Shown: positions 34,606 to 44,893, numbered from the stretch's first letter. The stretch: 64,000 nt of DNA from Bacteroidota bacterium (GCA_016183765.1 JACPEA010000001.1:239160-303159), one strand, 5' to 3'. Translations and numbers: made by a program. The notes: a model not told the origin generated them from the letters alone.

Positions 34606-37014
34606 ATGAGTAAGATGAAAGAAAAATTATTTTTCCGTTCAGATGAGGATACTGATTTCATGCCGATCATCCCGATCCATGAAAATGAAACTGAGCAGGA
34701 CAAGAACCTGGTGATCCCCGACAGTCTGCCCATTCTGCCATTGCGTAATACAGTACTGTTCCCCGGTGTAGTATTACCCATTACGGTGGGACGTGACAAG
34801 AGCATCAAAGCTGTGAACGATGCCTATAAGCTGGACAAACTGATCGGCGTGGTGGCCCAGAAAGATGCCAATGTGGAGGAACCCGAGCCTAAGGACCTGT
34901 GCAGTATCGGTACAGTGGCAAGGATCGTAAAACTGATCAAAATGCCGGATGGCGGCACCACCATCATCATACAGGGTAAAAAAAGGTTCGAACTGCTGGA
35001 AATGACCAGCGAAGACCCTTATTTCAAAGCTTCCGTACAGGCCTTAGCGGACGATGAAGTACCTGCCAACGAGGATTTTGATGCGTATATCAGCAGCATC
35101 AAAGACCTGGCTACGCAGATCATACAGTTATCGCCCAACCTGCCCACCGAAGCGTCCATTATCCTGAAGAATATAGAGAACCCGGCCTTCCTGATCAATT
35201 TCGTGAGCAGTAACCTGAACAGCGACCTGACCGAAAAACAGTCGTTGCTCGAGATCAACGATGTACACCAGCGGGCTGAGCGACTGATCTTTATCCTGCA
35301 GCGGGAACTGCAATTTGCAGAGCTGAAAGATAAAGTGACCAATAAAACGCGCACCGAGATCGACAAGCAGCAGCGTGATTACTTTCTGCAGCAACAGTTG
35401 AAAAGCATCAAGGATGAGTTGGGCGGCGATACCAACGAACGCGAGATCAATGAAATGAAGAAAAAAGCCGAGGGTAAAAAATGGCCCGAAGCTGCGAAGA
35501 GCCTCTTCAAGAGCGGGATCGAGAAATTGGAAAGGATGCACCCCACCACACCTGATTATTCCGTGGTGTACAACCATCTTGACCTGATGCTGGACCTGCC
35601 CTGGGAGGATTATACTGCTGATAATTACGACCTGAAGAATGCCCAAAAAGTACTGGATACCGACCACTATGGCATGAGCAAGATCAAAAGCCGTATCCTG
35701 GAGTACCTGGCGGTGCTGAAACTGAAAGGGGATATGCGCAGCCCGATCCTTTGTTTCCTGGGCCCTCCCGGGATTGGTAAAACCTCATTGGGACGCTCCA
35801 TTGCGCATGCGATCGGACGTAAATATGTTCGGGTGAGCCTGGGCGGACTGCATGATGAAAGCGAGATCCGGGGTCACCGGAAAACCTATATCGGCGCTAT
35901 GCCGGGCCGGGTCATCCAGAATATCCGCAAATGCAAATCATCCAACCCGGTAATGATCCTTGACGAGATCGATAAGATCGGCAGCGATATGCGCGGCGAC
36001 CCTTCTTCCGCCTTGCTGGAAGTGCTGGACCCGGAGCAGAACCATACCTTTTATGATAATTACCTGGAGCTGGAATACGACCTGAGCAAAGTCCTGTTCA
36101 TTGCTACGGCCAATAACCTCCAGAACATACAACCTGCTTTGCGCGACAGGCTCGAGATCATTGACCTGAGTGGTTACGCGGTGGAAGAGAAGGTAGAAAT
36201 CGCCAAACGCCACCTGCTGCCCAAACAGAAAGAAGCACATGGACTGGGCAAAGTGAATTTCAAGATCAGCGATAAAGTACTCGAAAAGATCATCGAACAA
36301 TATACCCGCGAAAGCGGTGTACGGGAGCTGGACAGGCAACTGGCCAGTATTATGCGTTACCAGGCCAGGGAACTGGCCATGAAGGATAAGGTGAAGTCTA
36401 CGGTTACCGCACATGACGTAGAGAAGATACTGGGACAATCGCGTTACAGTAACGAGATCTACAAAACAGCCAATATGCCGGGCGTGGCGGTAGGTCTTGC
36501 CTGGACCTATGTAGGGGGCGATATCCTCTTTATCGAAACCATCCTGGGCGATGGCAAAGGTGAGCTGAAATTGACCGGTAACCTGGGTAATGTGATGAAA
36601 GAAAGTGCTACTACGGCTTTGAGTTACCTGCAGGCCAATGCCAAAAAACTGGGGGTTGATCCGGAGATCTTCTCCAAAAAGAATATCCATATTCACGTGC
36701 CGGAAGGGGCTGTGCCCAAAGACGGGCCGAGTGCGGGTATTACCATGTTGACCTCCCTTACATCCGCCTTTACCGGCAGAAAGGTAAAACCCTTCCTGGC
36801 AATGACGGGCGAGATCACCCTCCGCGGGCAGGTATTACCGGTAGGGGGTATTAAGGAAAAGATACTGGCCGCAAAAAGGGCCGGACTGAAGGAGATCATC
36901 CTTTGCTGGCAGAATGAGAAGGATGTGAATGAGATCGAAAGCAGTTTCATTAAAGGGGTACAATTTCACTACGTAAAAACGATGCAGCAGGTGATAGACC
37001 TGGCCCTGGTATAA
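34606..37014 (+). CDS. lon: ATP-dependent protease Lon
   Basis: An 802-aa cytoplasmic AAA+ protease degrading misfolded and regulatory proteins. The N-terminal LON substrate domain begins LPILPLRNTVLFPGVVLPI (about residue 45). The AAA+ module has GPPGIGKTSLGRSIA (Walker A), MILDEIDKIG (Walker B) and the arginine-finger/sensor region. The C-terminal protease domain has the catalytic Ser in KDGPSAGITM and the Lys in VGGIKEKILAAKRAG. Length and order are those of bacterial LonA. Confidence 0.96.
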   Translation: MSKMKEKLFFRSDEDTDFMPIIPIHENETEQDKNLVIPDSLPILPLRNTVLFPGVVLPITVGRDKSIKAVNDAYKLDKLIGVVAQKDANVEEPEPKDLCSIGTVARIVKLIKMPDGGTTIIIQGKKRFELLEMTSEDPYFKASVQALADDEVPANEDFDAYISSIKDLATQIIQLSPNLPTEASIILKNIENPAFLINFVSSNLNSDLTEKQSLLEINDVHQRAERLIFILQRELQFAELKDKVTNKTRTEIDKQQRDYFLQQQLKSIKDELGGDTNEREINEMKKKAEGKKWPEAAKSLFKSGIEKLERMHPTTPDYSVVYNHLDLMLDLPWEDYTADNYDLKNAQKVLDTDHYGMSKIKSRILEYLAVLKLKGDMRSPILCFLGPPGIGKTSLGRSIAHAIGRKYVRVSLGGLHDESEIRGHRKTYIGAMPGRVIQNIRKCKSSNPVMILDEIDKIGSDMRGDPSSALLEVLDPEQNHTFYDNYLELEYDLSKVLFIATANNLQNIQPALRDRLEIIDLSGYAVEEKVEIAKRHLLPKQKEAHGLGKVNFKISDKVLEKIIEQYTRESGVRELDRQLASIMRYQARELAMKDKVKSTVTAHDVEKILGQSRYSNEIYKTANMPGVAVGLAWTYVGGDILFIETILGDGKGELKLTGNLGNVMKESATTALSYLQANAKKLGVDPEIFSKKNIHIHVPEGAVPKDGPSAGITMLTSLTSAFTGRKVKPFLAMTGEITLRGQVLPVGGIKEKILAAKRAGLKEIILCWQNEKDVNEIESSFIKGVQFHYVKTMQQVIDLALV

Positions 37015-37096
37015 GCTTGTCCGTATATAGAAATCAATGCCGGAAAATTTGTTAACGACCCCGGCGCTTCTTCATGACGCGGGTTGTAAGGATAGG

Positions 37097-37123
37097 ATCC
37101 CCCACAGCGTGGGGGATTTTTTT
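37097..37123 (+). terminator. Terminator of the lon gene
   Basis: ATCCCCCAC / GTGGGGGAT form a perfect 9-bp stem with a 3-nt loop followed by TTTTTTT. It argues against the track start of the next gene at 37074. Confidence 0.92.
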
Positions 37124-37172
37124 GCCCGCAGGATACAGGCTTCTTGCCTTAGATTTACAAACAATTCAGCGG

Positions 37173-38201
37173 ATGCGTTTTTTTCTTCTCTTATGGGCAA
37201 TGGTCGTTGCAGGATGGCTGCCGGCGCAAACGCTGGGAGGAAATGCCGTTTTCAATTTTGCATCGCAACCCAATACCGCCCTGGTATCCGCCCTGGGCGG
37301 ATATAATATTTCAGCGATCGGGAACGACGTGGGTATGGCCTTCCAAAACCCAGCTCTGCTCCGCGATAAAATGCACCAGCAGGCGGGTGCATCGTTCAAC
37401 TCTTTTCTGGCCGGTATCCGCAATTACAGTCTCACCAGCGCCTGGCACTTGCCAGAAGTCCGTACCAATATTGCGGTGGGTGCCAATTATTTTGATTATG
37501 GAACCCTTGCTCAAACCGATGCCGCAGGAATTGTTATGGGTAGTTTCCGCCCGGTGGATTATGTGGTGCAGGTCATGGCCAGCCGGCAGTACAAGGAACA
37601 TTTCTGGTATGGGCTTACGATGAAGTACCTCAATTCCAACTATGGCCAGTACCGGTCCTCCGGGCTTGCATTTGATTTTGGGTTGAGTTATTACGATACC
37701 CTGAACGGTTTACAGGTGAGCCTGGTGGCCAAAAACATGGGCACCCAATTGAGAACCTATGATGGCAGTAACCGCAGGGAGGAGCTGCCTTTCGATCTGC
37801 AACTGGGTATTACCAAAAGACTGGAGCATGCGCCTTTTCAATTCTCGGTAACGGCACATCATTTACAGCAGCTGAATACGTACTATAACGATACCAGTTT
37901 CCGGGCTTCGGAAGGAGAGGTCGGGTATAGCGGAAAGAATACCCTGCAAAAGATATTCTCGCATCTTGTATTCTCTGCGCAGGTGTTTTTGCACGAGAAA
38001 CTGGAATTGGATGCCGGTTTCAACTTCCAGCGCAGGCAGGACCTGAACGCCTATCAGCTGACCAGCGGACTGAACGGTTTTACGCTGGGTACCGGAATTT
38101 TTTTGCGGAAAACACATATCCGGTATGCCACCGGTTTTTACCAGAGCCATCTTTTTCACCAGTTCTCACTCAATTTTAACTGGAATGGACGCAACATGTA
38201 A
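37173..38201 (+). CDS. porQ: Type IX secretion protein PorQ
   Basis: A 342-aa outer-membrane-type beta-barrel protein with a signal peptide (FLLLWAMVVAGWLPAQ). Its start QTLGGNAVFNFASQPNTALVSALGGYNISA and the FQNPALLRDKMHQQ segment are typical of PorQ, a part of the PorUVQZ attachment complex that processes type IX substrates at the cell surface. The ORF track starts at 37074 inside the lon terminator; the ATG at 37173 gives the signal peptide directly. The gene converges with the PBP1A gene. Confidence 0.85.
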   Translation: MRFFLLLWAMVVAGWLPAQTLGGNAVFNFASQPNTALVSALGGYNISAIGNDVGMAFQNPALLRDKMHQQAGASFNSFLAGIRNYSLTSAWHLPEVRTNIAVGANYFDYGTLAQTDAAGIVMGSFRPVDYVVQVMASRQYKEHFWYGLTMKYLNSNYGQYRSSGLAFDFGLSYYDTLNGLQVSLVAKNMGTQLRTYDGSNRREELPFDLQLGITKRLEHAPFQFSVTAHHLQQLNTYYNDTSFRASEGEVGYSGKNTLQKIFSHLVFSAQVFLHEKLELDAGFNFQRRQDLNAYQLTSGLNGFTLGTGIFLRKTHIRYATGFYQSHLFHQFSLNFNWNGRNM

Positions 38202-38212
38202 CACAGCCGGAA

Positions 38213-40660
38213 CTATCTGCCCGTTCCTGTTTTTTTAGGAGGCATCAATACAGCCGGCTTTTTAGGTGTTATGGCTGGTGGTGTTTGTTTTTTTTCTCCT
38301 GCTTTTTTGGGATCTTTTTCTTTCGGGTCCGTAGTTGGGGTGGTGGCAGGGTTTACCAGTGGTTTACCGCCTTCCAATTGCGATTCGGGAATGATATCTT
38401 CTACCTTGATATCCTTGGGTACTTCATAATCGCCCGAGTTGCCGGTGCCCATGTCCACCGCTTCTCCTCCCAGTACCGGTACACCTCCATTGGAATAATC
38501 GATACTGATATCGTTAATACCTTCGGGTTTCATAAAAGTGAGTTTGGTATCGATACCGCAGTTGGGATCCGCTGCGGCTTTTGTCATAAAATAAGCCCAG
38601 ATGGGCATGGCGGCACGTCCGCCCTCACCGTTTTTGCTTTCGGTATTGAAACGGATAAAACGGTCATCGCAGCCTACCCAGCCACCTGCCAGGAATTGCG
38701 GGGTATATCCCATGAACCAGGCATCGCTGTTGTCGTTGGTGGTTCCTGTTTTGCCGGCAATCTCCATATCGCCCGGAACATCATAGCCCCAGATGCCGGC
38801 ACCGGTTCCGTTGGTCATAACGCCCTGCATCATTTTGATCACCGAATAGGCGGTCACATCGCTGATCACTTCTTTGCGGTGTGGTGTAAATGTAGCCAGC
38901 ACATTGCCGTTCCTGTCTTCAATACGGGTGATATACATGGGTTTGGCATTAAAGCCGCGGCCTGGGAACATGCTGTACCCCTGCATCATTTCAATCAGCG
39001 AGAGTTCACAGGCTCCGATACCGATAGAAGGGTAGGCAGGTATGTTGGAAGTAAAATCACATTTACGCAGGAAATCGATCAGCCTTTTGGCCCCTTCATT
39101 ACCGTTATTGTCTAATTGTTTCAGTACATAAGCGGTGGCACAGTTTCTTGATTTAGCCAGTGCCAGCGCCATAGGCATACTGGCGCCTGTGCAGGTTTTG
39201 GAAGTAGCAGGCACCATACCATACCCGCCAAAACTCTGTTGCTGGTCGTATACGGTGGTGTTGGGAGTGAAACCCGCTTCTTCAATGGCCAGGCTATACA
39301 ACAGGGGCTTCATGGTTGATCCCACCTGCCGTTTGGTGTTGATATTGGCGTGGTCGAATTTAAAGGTCTTGAAATCGATACCCCCTACCCAGGCTTTGAT
39401 CTGTCCATCCAGCGGATTCATCACCATAAAACCCGCCTGTAACATCTGGCGGTGGTATTTGATGGAATCAATGGGTGTCATCACGGTATCTTTTCCCCGG
39501 GTATTGTTCCAGGCAAATACCCGCATTGGTGTTTTCTGGTCAAATGTTTTGCGGATATCCTCATCATCCATACCTTCTTTTTTCAGGTTGCGCCAGCGGT
39601 CGCTTTGTTTGGCGGCTGCTTCTATCACGTTCTCATACCCTTTCCAGATCGTTCCTTTTTTTATGTTCTCCTGGTTGTTCAGCAGCTTCTGCATGTAGTT
39701 GATGTGTTTGGCCACAGCTTCCTCTGCATATAACTGCATGCGCGGATTGATGGTGGTATAGATCTTCAAGCCATCGCGGTACAGGTTGTAACTGTCGCCA
39801 TTGCTTTTCTTGTGTTCCTTGCACCATTTTTTCATGTCTTCGCCCAGTATCATCCGGAAATAGGGTCCCAGACCGTTGTTTTCGTTCAGTTTGTGGTAAT
39901 TGAGGTCGATGGGTTTCCGTTTCAGGACATCGGCTTCCGCCGCGGAAAGATCGCCCCTGGTCACCATCCGGTTCAGTACCAGGTTCCTTCTTTCCAGGGC
40001 ACGGCGGGGGTTGGTTCTCGGGTTATAGATACCGGGACCGTTGATCATACCGATCAGTACTGCCGCTTCTTCCACACGTACCCTGTCTGGTTCTTTCTGG
40101 AAAAAAGTATTCGATGCATTGCGGATACCATACACATTATCGCCGAAGGCAACCGTATTCAGGTATAATGTGATGATCTCTTCTTTGGTAAAGTTCTTTT
40201 CGAGTTTGATGGCAATGATCACTTCTTTCAACTTCTGGATGCTGCGCAACAGGAAATTCTTGGTACTCCAGTTCTCGGTAAAAAGGTTCTTGGCGGTTTG
40301 CATGGTAATGGTGCTGGCGCCGCCTTCGCTACCCAGGTACAGGAAAGCACGCATCAGCGAAAAACCGTCGATACCGCTGTGTTCATAAAACCGTTTGTCT
40401 TCCGTGGCCACCAGCGCATTCACCACGTGTTTGCTGATGTCGCGGGTCAGCACATTCACACGATCCTCGATATAATATTTTCCCATTGGGGTACCATCAT
40501 CGGCAAACACCTGGCTGGCCTGTGAAGCAGTAGGGTTTTCAATATCGTCGATGGAAGGCATGTCACCTATCCAGCCCCAGTTGAGCATGAGCAGGAAAAG
40601 GATAACACAGGCAAACCCGCCAAAAAAGATCTTCCAGAAAATGCTTACTGACTTCGTCAT
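38213..40660 (-). CDS. mrcA: Penicillin-binding protein 1A (bifunctional)
   Basis: An 815-aa inner-membrane enzyme that polymerises and cross-links peptidoglycan. One N-terminal helix is followed by a GT51 transglycosylase domain (VATEDKRFYEHSGIDGF with the catalytic Glu, GASTITMQTAKNL). The transpeptidase domain holds the active-site Ser in GSTMKPLLYS, SRNC as the second motif, and KTGTTNDNSDAWF. A P/K/T-rich disordered tail of about 60 residues ends the protein. It starts 75 nt downstream of the SprE/PorW-like gene in the same direction. Confidence 0.94.
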   Translation of the reverse strand: MTKSVSIFWKIFFGGFACVILFLLMLNWGWIGDMPSIDDIENPTASQASQVFADDGTPMGKYYIEDRVNVLTRDISKHVVNALVATEDKRFYEHSGIDGFSLMRAFLYLGSEGGASTITMQTAKNLFTENWSTKNFLLRSIQKLKEVIIAIKLEKNFTKEEIITLYLNTVAFGDNVYGIRNASNTFFQKEPDRVRVEEAAVLIGMINGPGIYNPRTNPRRALERRNLVLNRMVTRGDLSAAEADVLKRKPIDLNYHKLNENNGLGPYFRMILGEDMKKWCKEHKKSNGDSYNLYRDGLKIYTTINPRMQLYAEEAVAKHINYMQKLLNNQENIKKGTIWKGYENVIEAAAKQSDRWRNLKKEGMDDEDIRKTFDQKTPMRVFAWNNTRGKDTVMTPIDSIKYHRQMLQAGFMVMNPLDGQIKAWVGGIDFKTFKFDHANINTKRQVGSTMKPLLYSLAIEEAGFTPNTTVYDQQQSFGGYGMVPATSKTCTGASMPMALALAKSRNCATAYVLKQLDNNGNEGAKRLIDFLRKCDFTSNIPAYPSIGIGACELSLIEMMQGYSMFPGRGFNAKPMYITRIEDRNGNVLATFTPHRKEVISDVTAYSVIKMMQGVMTNGTGAGIWGYDVPGDMEIAGKTGTTNDNSDAWFMGYTPQFLAGGWVGCDDRFIRFNTESKNGEGGRAAMPIWAYFMTKAAADPNCGIDTKLTFMKPEGINDISIDYSNGGVPVLGGEAVDMGTGNSGDYEVPKDIKVEDIIPESQLEGGKPLVNPATTPTTDPKEKDPKKAGEKKQTPPAITPKKPAVLMPPKKTGTGR

Positions 40661-40734
40661 AGCTGCTAAGATGAGTATATAAGTTACGGCTGTAAAACTA
40701 AATAAGAGTTATTGAGCCGGTATCATTTGTATGG

Positions 40735-43700
40735 TTAAAATTTATCCGGGAACACCTGGTGCATGAAGGTATGATAACCTTCAATATCCTGGGTGCTGAT
40801 CAGCAGGTCCATATTGGCATTGCTGATCATACTGAAACGGTACTTATCCGTGGTTAGCCAGGGTATAATCCTGGTTTTGGCCAGCGGACGGGTACGGTCG
40901 ATATAGGTTATGGCTTCCCCTGCATTGACAAACGGACCAAACATCAGGAAATTGTACTGGTTATTGATGCGCCGGTTGTAGACCTCTATCCTTTTTTCTG
41001 CATAGGTATCCTGGTTATACCGGTTAAAGGCATTCCGGCTTTCTGATACAAAAATGGGGTCCACATTATTCAACATCAATACCACATATTGGGTATCGGA
41101 TGCGTTAAAGCTGTAGGTTTTATTCAGGGTAGGCGCTGCGGTCACTGCATTCCCGAAATCAATCTTTTTCAGTTCTTTTGGGGCCACCTGTTTTACAGAG
41201 TCTTTTTTGATCACCGCAGCGGTAGAAATGGTTTTGGTATCACTCAGGTCTACCAGTTGTTTGGGTGCGGCATTGAGCTGTTTGGGTGCTGCCATTGCCG
41301 TGTCTTTTTTGCGGTTGATATTGGCCAGGATGGGCGCGGCCGCATTCAGATCAACGGGTCTGCTTGCCATGTTATCTGTTGAGTCCAGTTTCAGGTTGGT
41401 GAGGTAGGCTTCTATCTGTGACCGCCGTTTCAGCACGTCCACCATGGTAGCAGCTTTCTCGGCCAAAGCTGAGCCGCCGAACAGGCCCACAATATTCTCC
41501 AGGCGGTTAATGGCCACACTGTCCTCTTTCTTTTTGATGTAATAAATGGACTCGATATAAAGCAACTGCGGCGTCCAGTAGTTCTTACCGAACTGTTTAT
41601 CAGCTTTCAGTTTGGCTTCCCTGGCTTCTTCAAACCTGCCCGAAAGGAACATGCTGTAAATGTCTTCGTATTGTTTTTGGGCAGGGTCTGTTTTTTTGTC
41701 GCCAGTGAGCAGGGCGGTATTCATCTGTTCTACCGACTTGCTTCCCGGGAAAGCTTTTTGTAACTGGGCCGTGGCAGATTCTGCCTTGTCTGTTTTTCCC
41801 AGTTTCCGGTAACAATAGGCCAGGTTGAACAGGGCTTTTTCCACTTCGGCGCTTTCGGGGAAACGGCGAAGCAGTTCTTCGTAACTGTCCACAGCCGAAG
41901 GATAATCCTCTAACTGGTTCTGGAAAGTCAGTGCATTGGACAGCAACGCATTGATGACCGCCTGGTTGGAACGGCTCTGCTGTTCGGCCGTTACCGGAAT
42001 GTCTTTATTGAGGGCGGAAAGGCTGAGTTCCTGGTCGGCTGTTTTGCGGGCACTGTCTTTCCCGTTCTGTTCAGCAGTAACAGATGTTGTCACGGTGCTA
42101 AGCGAACTGTTTACGGCAGTCTGCCTGCGCCAGTTGTCTACATTGGGCCTGTTGCCCCATTTGGACCTGAATTCCACCAGGCCCTTTGCTTTTAGGGAGC
42201 TGTTCAGGAAATAAAATTCTGATCCGCTGCTGCCAAAGATATCTGCCTGCTGGCCGGTTGGATCCGCCAGTGGGTTACCAAAAGAAAGGTTATCTGTTCC
42301 TGCGTCCTTCAGTCCACGCTCTTTGCGTAACTGTTTCAGCAGTTTTTTCAGGAACAGTTCCCTTTCTTCAGGAGCCAGGTTGGCGAGTCGCAATAAACTG
42401 TCTTCCCGCTGAATGATGTCTTCGTTCTGACTGATGATCTTCAGCGCCGGTTTACGCTCTTCCACACGTTGTTTGTCTTCAGGCTTCAGCAGTGAACTTT
42501 GTATGCTGTCGTAGTACCTGTGCGAAGCCGCATATTTTTTGATCGGGTAATTCATATCACCCAACAGCAGGAAACTGAGTTCGCGTTGTAGGGCGTTGCC
42601 GGTATTGTATTGGATGCTGTTCAGCAATAATTTTTCGGCTGCCGGATAGTTTTTTCTTTTCAGTTCCAATTGTGCGGCTGCGTAATAAATGATGTCGCGG
42701 TTGTTTTCGTACCTGTCGCGTTTTGCCATTTTCAGCAGTTCATCCAGGTTTTGTTGAATGGCGTTCTCTCTTGTGGCTGCTGCCATGGCTACGATATTCA
42801 TCCTGCCGTAGACTTCCAGTAAAGGATCCACAGTATGTTGTATGGCCCTTTCAAAAAGCTGGATGGATTTGGTCTCTTTATGGGCCAGCTGGTATAACTG
42901 GCCGGCCAGGTATTCCCAACGGGCTTTTTCCTGTTTGCTGGTGGCATTATCAAGCGCCTGCAGTAAATGGTCAGCGGCATTTTCGTAATTCTCCTGTTTG
43001 TATAACAGATACGCCATCATTTCGTGGAAATCTGCTTTCAGTCTTTCAGGAAAATTCGGGTCGGTGCGTATCAGTTCCAGTAGACCGGCAGCCTCGGCCA
43101 GCTGGTCCTGTTCAAGATAAGTGCGTGCCTGCCAGATAAAACTTTCATTCCTGCCGGGGGGAAAGCTGGCGATCTTTTTCCAGGTGCTTTTGCTTTCGCG
43201 CGTAGCGATGGTGAACACTCCATTGGTATTGCTGGCATTACTGCCGATAGGGATATCGTATCCATTGTCTTTTGGCGAGAAAGCATAGTTGATATACTGG
43301 AACACCTGTGTGGCCGAGTCAAAATCTTTCCGGTACAGATAGGCTTTTCCCATCAGGAGGTACAGTTTATCCACCCAATCGCTGCGGAGGTCGTGCAGCA
43401 GGATACCGGCCGTACATTTGTAGATGATGGAATCGATCTGTTGCCTGGCAGTCTCGTCGAGACTGTAATTGTAAAAGGAAAGCAATTGCGCGTAGTCATC
43501 CTGGTGACTGGCTTTGGCAGTTTCCAGTGCTTCGTTCAGTTTATGATTCGCGTTGAAATAATAGTTAAAACGGCTTACCAGGTTATTGTAGAAACGCCGG
43601 GGAACCGTAAATTTTTTATTACCGCTTTTTTCGGAGGGAAGGCTGCGGTTTTCGTATATTTTCGGCTTTTTAATCTCAAAAGAAAACCCTGGCTGGCTAT

Positions 43701-43797
43701 GGCCGGGAATGTTCAGTAGTAAGGAAAAGAGGGTCAGACAGCAGGCCACCAACCGCACCGATATCCGTTCGTATGTTTTTAACTGGGTCAGGTACAT
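40735..43797 (-). CDS. Type IX secretion TPR protein, SprE/PorW-like
   Basis: A 1020-aa exported protein dominated by TPR-type helical repeats (for example LYLLMGKAYLYRKDFDSATQVF and EKALFNLAYCYRKLGKTDKAE). The N-terminal segment RRFYNNLVSRFNYYFNANHKLNEAL and the compact C-terminal domain ending in HQVFPDKF resemble SprE/PorW, an outer-membrane lipoprotein of the type IX machinery. The signal peptide has no clear lipobox here, unlike typical SprE. PorQ being two genes away supports the call. A generic TPR protein is the alternative. Confidence 0.65.
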   Translation of the reverse strand: MYLTQLKTYERISVRLVACCLTLFSLLLNIPGHSQPGFSFEIKKPKIYENRSLPSEKSGNKKFTVPRRFYNNLVSRFNYYFNANHKLNEALETAKASHQDDYAQLLSFYNYSLDETARQQIDSIIYKCTAGILLHDLRSDWVDKLYLLMGKAYLYRKDFDSATQVFQYINYAFSPKDNGYDIPIGSNASNTNGVFTIATRESKSTWKKIASFPPGRNESFIWQARTYLEQDQLAEAAGLLELIRTDPNFPERLKADFHEMMAYLLYKQENYENAADHLLQALDNATSKQEKARWEYLAGQLYQLAHKETKSIQLFERAIQHTVDPLLEVYGRMNIVAMAAATRENAIQQNLDELLKMAKRDRYENNRDIIYYAAAQLELKRKNYPAAEKLLLNSIQYNTGNALQRELSFLLLGDMNYPIKKYAASHRYYDSIQSSLLKPEDKQRVEERKPALKIISQNEDIIQREDSLLRLANLAPEERELFLKKLLKQLRKERGLKDAGTDNLSFGNPLADPTGQQADIFGSSGSEFYFLNSSLKAKGLVEFRSKWGNRPNVDNWRRQTAVNSSLSTVTTSVTAEQNGKDSARKTADQELSLSALNKDIPVTAEQQSRSNQAVINALLSNALTFQNQLEDYPSAVDSYEELLRRFPESAEVEKALFNLAYCYRKLGKTDKAESATAQLQKAFPGSKSVEQMNTALLTGDKKTDPAQKQYEDIYSMFLSGRFEEAREAKLKADKQFGKNYWTPQLLYIESIYYIKKKEDSVAINRLENIVGLFGGSALAEKAATMVDVLKRRSQIEAYLTNLKLDSTDNMASRPVDLNAAAPILANINRKKDTAMAAPKQLNAAPKQLVDLSDTKTISTAAVIKKDSVKQVAPKELKKIDFGNAVTAAPTLNKTYSFNASDTQYVVLMLNNVDPIFVSESRNAFNRYNQDTYAEKRIEVYNRRINNQYNFLMFGPFVNAGEAITYIDRTRPLAKTRIIPWLTTDKYRFSMISNANMDLLISTQDIEGYHTFMHQVFPDKF

Positions 43798-43881
43798 AAA
43801 ATCTGTTTAAAAATACAGTTATTTCTCAATTGTGGGTGGTGAAAAGCAGATTGATCGTTACCTTTAACCGGATTTTACGAA

Positions 43882-44277
43882 ATGAACAATCCAGAGATCA
43901 ATAACACCCTGAAGCGCCTCCGTAACAGTTACCGGCTGGTGGTGATGAATGATGATACCTATGAGGAAGTGGTGACTTTCCGCCTGACCCGTTTAAGTGT
44001 ATACATTGGCCTCAGTACCATTTTCGTGTTGCTGGTGGGTCTGACCATTGCGCTGATTGCTTTTTCGCCGATCAAATACTATATTCCCGGTTATGGCACC
44101 CGTGAAAGCAGGACGGCCTTACAGGTGCTGAAGATCCGCACCGATTCGCTGGAGCAGGCCCTGAAGTACAAGGAACAGTACCTGGATGGGGTGAAAAAAG
44201 TGCTGTCGGGTAATTCACCTGCGCAGCTGGACACGATCCCGGTTACCCTTCCGGGAACAGAAGCTTCCACCGATTAA
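43882..44277 (+). CDS. Membrane protein matching the N-terminus of M23 peptidases
   Basis: A 131-aa protein with one transmembrane helix (GLSTIFVLLVGLTIALIAF, about 50-68). The start LKRLRNSYRLVVMNDDTYEEVVTFRLTRL is the cytoplasmic segment often seen in Bacteroidota M23-type membrane peptidases, but the protein ends after a short periplasmic coil without a peptidase domain. The sequence is intact, so this is a stand-alone short form rather than a broken gene. It is divergent from the SprE/PorW-like gene. Confidence 0.65.
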   Translation: MNNPEINNTLKRLRNSYRLVVMNDDTYEEVVTFRLTRLSVYIGLSTIFVLLVGLTIALIAFSPIKYYIPGYGTRESRTALQVLKIRTDSLEQALKYKEQYLDGVKKVLSGNSPAQLDTIPVTLPGTEASTD

Positions 44278-44286
44278 CCAGTAGTC

Positions 44287-44502
44287 ATGGCTGCCCCAAA
44301 ACCCTCTTCCTACGATTCATTGATGCGATATGCCGGTTTGGCCACACAGTGGATGATAGTGATGTTGCTGGCGCTGTATGGCGGCAACTGGCTCGATAAA
44401 AAAGTCCATTTTCAGAGCCCTGTGTTTGTTTGGGTATTACCTTTATTTTTTCTCGTAGCAATGCTGATCAAACTGGTCAGGGACCTGTTCAAGAAACCAT
44501 GA
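44287..44502 (+). CDS. AtpZ/AtpI family protein
   Basis: A 71-aa protein with two hydrophobic helices and a basic end (VRDLFKKP). The segment YAGLATQWMIVMLLALYGGNWLDKKV matches the AtpZ/AtpI family, thought to help F-type ATP synthase assembly or supply Mg2+. It begins 9 nt after the preceding stop and ends 1 nt before the next ATG. In many Bacteroidota it heads the ATP synthase genes; atpB and the rest do not follow here. Confidence 0.82.
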   Translation: MAAPKPSSYDSLMRYAGLATQWMIVMLLALYGGNWLDKKVHFQSPVFVWVLPLFFLVAMLIKLVRDLFKKP

Positions 44503-44503
44503 T

Positions 44504-44893
44504 ATGAAAACGATGAAGTTCTGGTATGTACCTTTTTTATTGGTGTTCCTGTTGGTCGGTAGCGCCTGTTTCCTGCTGAAAGACCAGCTGGCCACCTGGG
44601 AGATCAGTTGGGAAGTGGTGCTCGGTGCTAACTTTTTCCTGTTTGTTTTTGCATGGATCAACCTGTCGCTTCAGCGCAGGAGCCTCGCCGGTTCCAGGCC
44701 CACATCCATGATATTCGGGGTAATGCTGGGCTCGTTTGTAAAACTGATGGGATTGGCCACCATCACATTGATCTACCTGCTTGCGGCCGGGATTCATAAA
44801 AACACGAATGCCATTTTTGTGGGAATGGGGCTCTATTTCGTATACACATTCCTGGAGGTTCGTATTGCTTTACGGATGAAGCCCAAAGCATAA
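44504..44893 (+). CDS. Four-helix membrane protein of the ATP synthase I group
   Basis: A 129-aa membrane protein with four apolar helices, the first YVPFLLVFLLVGSACFLL. It fits the position and topology of the AtpI-like protein between atpZ and atpB in Bacteroidota. The final stop overlaps the SprT start (TAATG), so all three short genes are coupled. Assignment rests on context and topology rather than on a strong motif. Confidence 0.6.
   Translation: MKTMKFWYVPFLLVFLLVGSACFLLKDQLATWEISWEVVLGANFFLFVFAWINLSLQRRSLAGSRPTSMIFGVMLGSFVKLMGLATITLIYLLAAGIHKNTNAIFVGMGLYFVYTFLEVRIALRMKPKA

Noticed and set aside
35938-36696. 252-aa minus-strand ORF
   Set aside because: Antisense shadow of lon; no signal or motif of its own.
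44287-44893. Start of a complete ATP synthase operon
   Set aside because: No atpB or later subunit follows; the next gene is SprT-like.
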